16,341 nucleotides of DNA from Peptococcaceae bacterium (lineage in GTDB: Bacteria; Bacillota; DSM-12270; Thermacetogeniales; Thermacetogeniaceae): NCBI GenBank assembly GCA_003132605.1, contig PKYJ01000032.1, positions 603-16,943 of the forward strand, read 5' to 3'. Below the pieces are notes generated by a model, which was not told where the DNA came from, searched no databases, and saw only the letters and a list, made by a program, of their open reading frames with translations. Of the stretch, positions 6,884 through 12,681 are shown piece after piece. How positions within the stretch are numbered: the first letter of the stretch is position 1; each line of letters begins with the position of its first letter. A program made the translations under genes and the position numbers.

Positions 6884-8325
6884 GCAGCTTGCGCAAGCTG
6901 ACGGTGGAGAATTTTCAGTCCCACGAACACTCGGAGGTCATCTTCGGGCCCGGACTGAATGTGATCGTCGGCCCCTCGGACTTCGGCAAGTCGGCCCTGG
7001 TGCGGGCGTTGCGGTGGCTGTTCTACAACGAGCCGCGAGGGGCCAACTTCATCAGTGTATGGGCGCGCACCTGCCGAATTACCGTAGAAATGGATGACGG
7101 CGCCAAGATCGCCCGCCTGCGGAGCACTGCCGGCAAAAACCAGTATATTTTGCAGCGTCCGGGCGAGGACGAACTGGTCTACGAGGGCTTCGGAAACGAG
7201 ATCCCCCATGAGGTCGTGCTGGCTTCGCAGATCAGGAAGGTGCAGGTCGATGAGCACAACAGCGTGGAGCTGAACTTCGGCGCCCAGTTGGATGGACCGT
7301 TTTTGCTGACCGAGAACGGGGCTGTCAGGGCCAAGGTGATCGGGCAACTGGGCGGTGTCCACATCCTGGACTGGGCACAGAAATCGACCGCCACCGACCT
7401 CCACCGCCTGCGGGAGGAGGACGGGCAACTGGCTGCCGGCATCGACGGTATCGAATCGGCTCTCGGCGCCTACGCCCATCTTCCGGTTTTGGAGACCGGA
7501 ATCAAACAACTGGAGGAGAAGGTCGCCCGGATTGAGGTCATCACCGCTGCTGCGGCCTCCCTGGAAGAACTGCAGCGCCAGTGGCGGGAGTCGTCAATCG
7601 TCCTGGCGGAGGCCGATCAGGCCTTGGCAGCCCTCAGTCTTCTGGAACGGGCGGAGGAACGGGCGCGGGAACTGGAATCCATAGACCTGCAATACGGGAA
7701 CCTGACGGCCATCGCCGGTGACCTGGGTCAGGTGGAGCAGCAACTGGATTCGGCCCGGGGCAGGATCGCCGCCCTGGAGATGATGGGTGATGCCGAGCAG
7801 CGGTTGGACAGCCTGGAAACCTTGCTTGGAAACTATGCAAGGATGGTTCAATTGGACGGAGAGATCTCTCAGGCTGTCGGTCAATTGGCCAGAGCCGAAA
7901 AGGTTGCTGGCCTTGCCGGCGCTGTACCCGAGGCTGAGTCCGCCATACAGCGGGTGGATGTCTTGTATCGTCAGTGGTCGGAGTTGACCAGGGCGGCCGG
8001 TGACCTGGCGGCAGTGACGGCTTCCTTGAAGAATGCCGACCGGATAGCAGCCCAGACCGTACACCTGGAAAGGATCGACGCCTGTCTGGCGGCCGCCGGT
8101 GATGGTTGGCAAAAACTCCATTCCTTGTCTGAACTCTGGCAGGATTGGCAGGAGGAAGATCGCGACTGCCAGGGGGCAAACCTGGCGGCAGAGCGTTACC
8201 AGAAGGAAATGGAGCAGTTGTTGGATGATTACGGCAAACTGCTGGCACACCTCGGCCGCTGTCCGGTCTGCTTCGGCGAGTTGACGCCGGAGGCGGTGGA
8301 ACGCGCCCTGTTCGAGTACCGGTAA
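6880..8325 (+). CDS. Rad50/SbcC N-terminal half: Walker A lobe, coiled coil and terminal zinc hook
   Basis: This 481-residue protein is the first half of a Rad50/SbcC-type ATPase. Residues 1-165 form the N-lobe, with Walker A GPSDFGKS (31-38) and a Q-loop-like stretch AQLDGPFLL (135-143). Residues about 170-455 are predicted long helix or coiled coil, with a recurring LxxxxxxW/Y pattern. A hook motif CPVC (461-464) lies 17 residues from the C-terminus. The protein ends there: no descending coil, signature, Walker B or H-loop follows in this frame. Those elements are supplied by the gene at 8633-9301. It starts in an ATGA overlap with sbcD and stops five bases before the small coiled-coil gene. 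ATP-driven regulation of the SbcD-like nuclease is the inferred role; it should not be an active ATPase without the C-terminal partner. Confidence 0.88.
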   Translation: MSSLRKLTVENFQSHEHSEVIFGPGLNVIVGPSDFGKSALVRALRWLFYNEPRGANFISVWARTCRITVEMDDGAKIARLRSTAGKNQYILQRPGEDELVYEGFGNEIPHEVVLASQIRKVQVDEHNSVELNFGAQLDGPFLLTENGAVRAKVIGQLGGVHILDWAQKSTATDLHRLREEDGQLAAGIDGIESALGAYAHLPVLETGIKQLEEKVARIEVITAAAASLEELQRQWRESSIVLAEADQALAALSLLERAEERARELESIDLQYGNLTAIAGDLGQVEQQLDSARGRIAALEMMGDAEQRLDSLETLLGNYARMVQLDGEISQAVGQLARAEKVAGLAGAVPEAESAIQRVDVLYRQWSELTRAAGDLAAVTASLKNADRIAAQTVHLERIDACLAAAGDGWQKLHSLSELWQDWQEEDRDCQGANLAAERYQKEMEQLLDDYGKLLAHLGRCPVCFGELTPEAVERALFEYR

Positions 8326-8330
8326 AATGA

Positions 8331-8636
8331 GTGATGAGTTATACGTTTGGGGGAATGATGGTGCAGGCGCCAAAGGAGCAGGCACAGTACGACAAGCAGA
8401 TCAACCATCTCAAGGAGGCGCTGCGCAGGTCCAGGGACCTGCGGTCGCGGGCGCTCAGCCAGAAGGAAATGCTGGAGCAGCAGCGGGAGAAACTGTACCA
8501 GAAGGCGGCGGAGTATGGGGTCAAGCCCGAGGAGCTGGAACAGAAGATCGCCGCCCTGAAAGAGGAGATGGACCGGCTGCTGGCAGAGGCCAAGGGGCTG
8601 ATCCCCTGGGAGTTGCTGAAGGAGCAGGGTCAATGA
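8331..8636 (+). CDS. Small coiled-coil protein between the two halves of a split Rad50
   Basis: Up to 101 residues and strongly charged. About residues 15-60 and 66-90 read as heptad-rich helices separated by YGVKPEEL, and the tail has a PWELL motif. I know no function for it alone. It lies exactly where a one-piece Rad50 would have its descending coiled-coil arm, so it may pair with the long arm of the upstream protein or bridge it to the C-terminal half. The longest frame starts at GTG 8331. An ATG at 8334 is possible, and a GTG at 8361 has the best-spaced ribosome site (GGGGG, seven bases before), giving 91 residues. Its TGA overlaps the next ATG (ATGA), with AAGGAG just upstream. It is probably a true gene: the overlapping frame reads as Gly/Ala/Pro-rich low-complexity sequence. 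Confidence 0.75.
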   Translation: MMSYTFGGMMVQAPKEQAQYDKQINHLKEALRRSRDLRSRALSQKEMLEQQREKLYQKAAEYGVKPEELEQKIAALKEEMDRLLAEAKGLIPWELLKEQGQ

Positions 8637-9301
8637 GCAGCGACCTGGGCGCTCTCAGACAATCCCTCGACCGGGTGAAGGCGGTCTACCAGCAGCAGCG
8701 GGGCGAAGAACGGATGCTGCTGCAGGAGAAGGAGACACGGGAGAAGCGCTTGGCTGAAGTCAAGGACAGCGCCGAGTGCCTGGAGAGAGTGCGCCTGTTG
8801 CTCCAGGAGGCATCCAGCCACGCCCGGGAAAAGGGGCGAGACCAGGTGGAGTCCATGGTAACCAAGGCCCTGCAGTTTGTCTTCGGGGGCGACCTGGGCT
8901 TCAAGGTGACAGTCGAGGAGAAGCGCGACCGGCCGGAGGCGGAGTTTTACGTGTGCTCCAACTACGGGGGAGACTTGAGGGTGGAGACGGCGCCCCAGGA
9001 CGCCCGGGGCGGCGGGGTGGTCGACGTGATCTCCCTGGCCCTGCGCCTGGCCCTGCTGCAGGCCTTCCGCCCGCCGGTGGGTGGCCCGGTGATCCTGGAC
9101 GAACCGGCCAAGCACGTTTCCGAGGAGTTCTCGCCCCAGGTGGCCCAGTTTCTGAAGAGCTTCAGCCAGAGCCTCGGACGCCAGGTGATCATGGTATCCC
9201 ACAACCAGCACCTGGCCGATAGCGCAGACGTCGCCTACCTGGTGGAGATGTCACAGGGGCGGAGCAGTGTGCGGCGCGTCCGCGATAATTTGCACAGCTG
9301 A
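8633..9301 (+). CDS. Rad50/SbcC C-terminal half: short coil plus signature, Walker B and H-loop lobe
   Basis: This 222-residue protein is the missing second half of the ATPase. Residues 1-75 are coiled coil. The C-lobe follows, with an ABC-signature-like segment ARGGGVVDV (124-132) in place of LSGGQ/E, Walker B PVILDEP (152-158, with D156 and E157) and an H-loop VSH (188-190). Rad50 ATPases act as dimers in which the signature faces the Walker A of the other N-lobe, so this protein should assemble with the product of 6880-8325. The ATG at 8633 overlaps the previous stop (ATGA) and has AAGGAG eight bases upstream. The frame is open back to 8327, but that part lies opposite the small coiled-coil gene and reads as low complexity, so I reject the longer form. 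GGGVVD-type signatures resemble phage-borne SbcC-like ATPases (from general family knowledge). Confidence 0.87.
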   Translation: MSSDLGALRQSLDRVKAVYQQQRGEERMLLQEKETREKRLAEVKDSAECLERVRLLLQEASSHAREKGRDQVESMVTKALQFVFGGDLGFKVTVEEKRDRPEAEFYVCSNYGGDLRVETAPQDARGGGVVDVISLALRLALLQAFRPPVGGPVILDEPAKHVSEEFSPQVAQFLKSFSQSLGRQVIMVSHNQHLADSADVAYLVEMSQGRSSVRRVRDNLHS

Positions 9302-9342
9302 TAATTAAACACATTTTTTAATGTTTGGAATTCGAGCTCTTG

Positions 9343-9351
9343 TGATAAAAT
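9343..9351 (+). promoter_or_regulatory. Candidate extended -10 promoter for uppP
   Basis: TGA followed by TAAAAT forms an extended -10 element. A weak -35 (TTGGAA, 9325-9330) lies 15 bp upstream. It sits in the 116-base gap after the sbcC-like genes and suggests that uppP has its own transcript. Confidence 0.4.
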
Positions 9352-9404
9352 TATCTGGTGTGGCACACTGATGCCAAATGCGGCTGACAAGGCCAGTCAA
9401 CTTT

Positions 9405-9410
9405 AGGAGG
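9405..9410 (+). promoter_or_regulatory. Ribosome binding site fixing the TTG start of uppP
   Basis: AGGAGG seven bases before TTG at 9418. The protein aligned from this TTG begins with the usual short UppP N-terminus, so the TTG is preferred. Confidence 0.8.
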
Positions 9411-9417
9411 TTTTGCT

Positions 9418-10227
9418 TTGACTATCTTTCAGGCGGTAATCATGGGACTGGTGCAAGGGCTGGGTGAATTCCTGCCTATCTCCAGCACGGCTCACCTGAT
9501 TCTGGTGCCCTGGTTCTTCGGCTGGAACCCGAATATCTTTGACCTGCCCTTCGACGTTGCACTGCACATGGGCACCCTAGTTGCGTTGCTGGTCTTCTTC
9601 TGGCGCGACTACATCCGTCTGATCGCGGCCGCCTACACCGCGTGGGTGAAGAATGTGGCGACAGCGGAGAGCCGCCTCTTCTGGTACCTGGTGGTGGCGG
9701 TCATTCCGGGCGGCATCTTCGGAGTGCTGCTTGAAAAACAAGCGGATACCACCCTGCGCAGCCCGCTCCTGATCGCCGTGATGCTGATCCTCATGGGACT
9801 CGTTCTCTACTGGGCCGACCGCCAGGGAAGAAAAAGCCTCGGGGTTGAGAAGGTCACCCTGGGCTCCAGCCTCCTGATCGGCTTTTCACAGGCGGTGGCC
9901 CTCATACCGGGCGTCTCCCGTTCGGGGATCACCATGTCCGCCGGCCTGGCGTCGGGTCTGACCCGGGAAGCGGCGGCGCGCTTCTCCTTTCTCCTGTCTG
10001 GCCCCATCATTTTGGGAGCGGGGCTCGTGGAGGTGCCACACCTGTTAAAGATGCCTGGAGCAATAAGCTTGAATTTTGGCCTCAGCATCGCCGTGTCTTT
10101 CCTGGCGGGCGCGGTCAGCATCGGCTTCCTGCTCCGCTACCTCCAACGCCACAGCTTTCTCCCCTTTGTCTGCTACCGCCTGCTGCTGGGAGTGGCGGTG
10201 ATAGCGGTGATCCTGGTGCGCAGGTAG
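9418..10227 (+). CDS. uppP: Undecaprenyl-diphosphate phosphatase (UppP/BacA)
   Basis: An integral membrane enzyme of 269 residues, the usual family length. It dephosphorylates undecaprenyl diphosphate to recycle the lipid carrier of peptidoglycan and other wall polymers, and its overexpression gives bacitracin resistance. The two active-site signatures are present: QGLGEFLPISSTAH (13-26, catalytic Glu17) and PGVSRSGIT (164-172, Arg168). Several long hydrophobic segments fit its multispanning topology. One departure is GLGE where many homologues have GLTE; the following STAH stands for the more common SSAH or SSGH. The TTG start has AGGAGG seven bases upstream. It stands alone between the nuclease operon and a tRNA, with no functional link to either visible. 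Confidence 0.95.
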   Translation: MTIFQAVIMGLVQGLGEFLPISSTAHLILVPWFFGWNPNIFDLPFDVALHMGTLVALLVFFWRDYIRLIAAAYTAWVKNVATAESRLFWYLVVAVIPGGIFGVLLEKQADTTLRSPLLIAVMLILMGLVLYWADRQGRKSLGVEKVTLGSSLLIGFSQAVALIPGVSRSGITMSAGLASGLTREAAARFSFLLSGPIILGAGLVEVPHLLKMPGAISLNFGLSIAVSFLAGAVSIGFLLRYLQRHSFLPFVCYRLLLGVAVIAVILVRR

Positions 10228-10267
10228 GGTGTATCAAACAATAGGGAATGTCGAATCGCACGCGCGG

Positions 10268-10296
10268 TTGACGCCCGGTGATAAAAACATTACAAT
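10268..10296 (+). promoter_or_regulatory. Sigma-A promoter of tRNA-Pro
   Basis: -35 TTGACG, a spacer of exactly 17 bp and -10 TACAAT, ending 17 bases before the mature tRNA 5' end. It is among the best promoter matches in the window and makes the tRNA independent of uppP. Confidence 0.8.
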
Positions 10297-10313
10297 AAGT
10301 GATGCGAGTTGTT

Positions 10314-10390
10314 CGGGGTGTAGCTCAGCTTGGCAGAGCGCACGGTTCGGGACCGTGAGGTCGAAGGTTCAAATCCTTTCACCCCGACCA
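10314..10390 (+). tRNA. tRNA-Pro, anticodon CGG
   Basis: A complete 77-base cloverleaf with encoded CCA. The acceptor stem pairs CGGGGTG with CACCCCG, with discriminator A. The anticodon stem pairs CACGG with CCGTG around the loop TTCGGGA, giving anticodon CGG (reads CCG). The D-arm begins TAGCTCAG, and the T-arm loop contains GGTTCAAATCC. It is a single-gene transcription unit with its own promoter and a terminator 11 bases after the CCA. Confidence 0.96.
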
Positions 10391-10401
10391 TTAGAGAAAA
10401 C

Positions 10402-10433
10402 AACTGCAGGCGGTGAGCCTGCAGTTTTGCTTT
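10402..10433. terminator. Bidirectional intrinsic terminator between tRNA-Pro and the DUF362 gene
   Basis: A perfect 10-bp stem AACTGCAGGC / GCCTGCAGTT with the 5-base loop GGTGA (10402-10426). A T-rich tail follows on the plus strand (TTGCTTT), and one follows on the minus strand too (TTGTTTTCT). It ends the tRNA transcript and, from the other side, the DUF362 gene stopping at 10456. Confidence 0.85.
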
Positions 10434-10455
10434 ACCATAAGGTGTGAATTTGCTG

Positions 10456-11625
10456 TTAAGAATTCGCATGCCGGTGCAGCAGCTTGCCGATCCCCCGGTA
10501 TCTGAGTTCGATGGCGCCCTCCGGACAGAGTTCCTGGCAGCAGAAGCATCTGATGCAGTTGTCCATGTTCCAGCGGGGCGTTGATTTGTCGCCCTTCTCG
10601 ATCATACTGATCACTTTTGGCTTCACGGGGCAGACATCGAAGCACCGGCGGCACCCGATACACTTCTCCTGGCGCAGGACGGGTTCGGGAACCATGGCTC
10701 CCCGGAACAGCGGCGCCATTAAGGCGAATATTCTGTTCGAGGAATTGGAAGCGCTTCTTGCCAGCTTAAAATGGGTGGTTTTCAGGCGTTCGATGCTCTC
10801 GCCGAGCACCTCTATCTCCTGGGGCAGCACCGCTCCCCACCTGCTCTCGTGCGCCTCTTTCAGGGCGGGAACATCCAGCGGATCGCTGTAACCGATCAGC
10901 CTCGCCGCTACGGAATCCACGGCACTGAGGCTCTGCCCCATGATCAGAGCATTCAACTGGAACGGGCTGCCGTTGCGCGGCCCGTTCCCATCCATGGCGG
11001 TGATCCCGTCCAGGATCGCGAAGCGGGTGCCTAACACAGTGTTCAGGTCGAGCAGCATCCGGCAAAAGTTCCGGGGATCGGTCATCCTGGTGTGCCAGGC
11101 CGGTTTCTGGAGTCCGGGCACGCATCCGAACTGATTCTTGATCGCCCCTGTCATAAAAGCCAGGCCATGAGTCTTGAGCCTGGGCAGGGTGATCAGCACG
11201 TCGGCCTCGTAGGGCGCCCTGGCAATCTCCCAGGACTTGCACAGCAACGCATCCTCGCACTTGACGTGAAGGGACTCCCTGAAGTCTTGGAACTTCACTC
11301 CATAGCGCCCGGCCACCTCTGTGAGGCCGGCTTTTTCAGCCGCCCTCTGGGGATTGCCGAAGCCCGGGGAGTCGCCGAAGGAAAGCTTCTCCGAATAGTC
11401 CCTGACAATCCGCACCACGGCTTCAAAGACGGCATAATGGGTGACCACCAGAGACCCCGGCGCCTCGACGCTGAGCAGGTTGGGTTTGAGCAGCACCGAA
11501 CTGCCTGCGGGGATCAATCGCCGCAGAAAGGACTCGCCACCCAGCAGCCCGAAGCCCTCCATCAATTTTTGCTCGACCAGATCGACGTCGTACGAGGGAC
11601 ACTCTATCAGGGCGACCTGTTCCAT
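10456..11625 (-). CDS. DUF362 domain protein with two C-terminal [4Fe-4S] ferredoxin clusters
   Basis: A 389-residue cytoplasmic protein of unknown biochemical role. Residues 1-300 are a DUF362 domain: LLKPNL (46-51), FGDSPGFG (83-90), PRLKTHG (148-154), GAIKNQFG (160-167) and ILDGITAMDGNGP (204-216). Residues 320-370 carry two clusters: C322-x2-C325-x2-C328-x3-C332-P and C357-x2-C360-x2-C363-x3-C367-P, with an extra Cys362. The final residues are basic. The start chosen is ATG 11625, which has AGAGGAG eight bases upstream; the frame is open to 11742 but the extra 39 residues are unrelated and basic. The operon is monocistronic and convergent with tRNA-Pro. The ferredoxin module indicates electron transfer. 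Substrate and partners cannot be inferred from its neighbours. Confidence 0.9.
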   Translation of the reverse strand: MEQVALIECPSYDVDLVEQKLMEGFGLLGGESFLRRLIPAGSSVLLKPNLLSVEAPGSLVVTHYAVFEAVVRIVRDYSEKLSFGDSPGFGNPQRAAEKAGLTEVAGRYGVKFQDFRESLHVKCEDALLCKSWEIARAPYEADVLITLPRLKTHGLAFMTGAIKNQFGCVPGLQKPAWHTRMTDPRNFCRMLLDLNTVLGTRFAILDGITAMDGNGPRNGSPFQLNALIMGQSLSAVDSVAARLIGYSDPLDVPALKEAHESRWGAVLPQEIEVLGESIERLKTTHFKLARSASNSSNRIFALMAPLFRGAMVPEPVLRQEKCIGCRRCFDVCPVKPKVISMIEKGDKSTPRWNMDNCIRCFCCQELCPEGAIELRYRGIGKLLHRHANS

Positions 11626-11781
11626 CCGTAGCACTCCTCTCGCCGCGCTGAAAGTGGTTTTTTTCTTAATAGTGCGGCAATATTTTTTAGCTCGGGCCAA
11701 TAAAGAAGCACTCGGGTATTGTTCTGTACAAGTCTCCGGCACTCCTTCTTTGAACTTCTCTTCATCTTATAAAGAGCCTGG

Positions 11782-11796
11782 GGTACAAGGTGTACC
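11782..11796. promoter_or_regulatory. 15-bp palindrome upstream of the HAD gene (possible operator)
   Basis: GGTACA-AGG-TGTACC is a perfect inverted repeat with 6-bp arms, 29 bases upstream of the -35 box of the HAD promoter and in the divergent gap with the DUF362 gene. The position would suit an activator or shared regulator site. No second copy was found nearby. Confidence 0.35.
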
Positions 11797-11824
11797 ACGG
11801 GCGCGGCGGGCGCGGGGCAACTGC

Positions 11825-11853
11825 TTGTCTTGCCTGGGAGGATATGCTAGACT
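11825..11853 (+). promoter_or_regulatory. Candidate sigma-A promoter for the HAD-dnaE unit
   Basis: -35 TTGTCT, a 17-bp spacer and -10 TAGACT, with TGC directly before the -10 (extended element). Transcription would start near 11860, about 38 bases before the GTG start at 11898. Confidence 0.5.
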
Positions 11854-11897
11854 GAACCAAAAGGGCTTATGGAAAGAGCGAGCAGGAGGGTACAGAC

Positions 11898-12626
11898 GTG
11901 TACAAGGCCCTTCTCTTTGACCTGGACGGCACGCTGCTGCCGATGGATCTGGATGCCTTCACGAAAGCCTACTTTCACGGCGTCACCCGCAAGTTTGCCC
12001 ACCTGCGACCTGATAAACTGATCGGCGATATCCTGCATGGAACCGCCAGCATGGTCAAGAGCTGCGACCGGAACTCCACCAACAGAGAGGTCTTCTGGGC
12101 AGACTTCGCGGCCCGCGTCGGCTCTCCAGCCGGGGTCCTGGAGCCGATGTTCGATGAGTTCTACGACCGGGAATTTGCCAGCCTCAGGCAGGTCACATTG
12201 GCCAACCCCCTGGCCCGTCCCCTGATGGAGAATTTATTCCGGAAGGGGTTTCGGGTGGCGATCGCCACCAATCCGATCTTTCCGGAGCGGGCGATCAGAG
12301 AGCGGTTGCGCTGGCTGGAGATCGACGACCTGCCCTATGACCTGGTCACCACTTACGAAACGATGCACTTCTGCAAACCCAATCCTGATTACTACACGGA
12401 GGTGCTCGAACTGCTCGAAATTGCTCCCGGAGACTGCCTGATGATCGGCAACGACGTGGAAGATGACCTCATCGCCGGAAACTTGGGCATTAGAACATTT
12501 CTGGTGGAGGACTGCCTCCTGAACCCTAAAAACCTGCCCATCGAGACCGATTACCGTGGCTCCTTCGCAGACCTGGCAGCCTACCTGGGTGATCTCTGCG
12601 TGCCTGCCAATTCTGTGCCGGATTGA
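11898..12626 (+). CDS. HAD-family hydrolase (phosphatase-like)
   Basis: A 242-residue haloacid dehalogenase-superfamily protein. Motif I is DLDGT (8-12, nucleophile Asp8 and acid Asp10), motif II is ATNP with Thr124, motif III is the Lys160 of CKPNPD, and motif IV is GNDVEDD (184-190). Residues about 17-100 form a helical type-1 cap of the phosphoglycolate phosphatase / epoxide hydrolase-like kind. All catalytic residues are present, so a small-molecule phosphatase is likely; the substrate is unknown. The start is GTG at 11898 with AGGAGGG seven bases upstream. dnaE follows after 55 bases with no terminator between, so they probably share a transcript. Clearance of a nucleotide or damaged metabolite is conceivable but not shown. 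Confidence 0.88.
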   Translation: MYKALLFDLDGTLLPMDLDAFTKAYFHGVTRKFAHLRPDKLIGDILHGTASMVKSCDRNSTNREVFWADFAARVGSPAGVLEPMFDEFYDREFASLRQVTLANPLARPLMENLFRKGFRVAIATNPIFPERAIRERLRWLEIDDLPYDLVTTYETMHFCKPNPDYYTEVLELLEIAPGDCLMIGNDVEDDLIAGNLGIRTFLVEDCLLNPKNLPIETDYRGSFADLAAYLGDLCVPANSVPD

Positions 12627-12681
12627 ATGCTCTTTAGTACTACGAGTGAGATCTATATTTTTCTTAACTGGGGTGTATACG

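Noticed and set aside
8327..8632. N-terminal extension of the Rad50 C-half gene back to ATG 8327
   Set aside because: This part reads as Gly/Ala/Pro-rich low complexity, while the overlapping frame gives a regular coiled-coil protein. ATG 8633 has its own ribosome site and an ATGA overlap.
6880..9301. Reading the split Rad50 as a pseudogene broken by two frameshifts
   Set aside because: Each piece has complete motifs, its own start and ribosome site or stop-start overlap, and the break falls at a domain border just after the hook. Not fully excluded without relatives or reads.
11626..11742. Upstream start for the DUF362 protein adding 39 residues
   Set aside because: The added segment is basic and unlike the family N-terminus; ATG 11625 has a well-spaced AGAGGAG site.
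12556..12681. Upstream start for dnaE adding 42 residues
   Set aside because: It overlaps the end of the HAD gene and precedes the normal DnaE N-terminus, which begins shortly before HLHVHSEYS.
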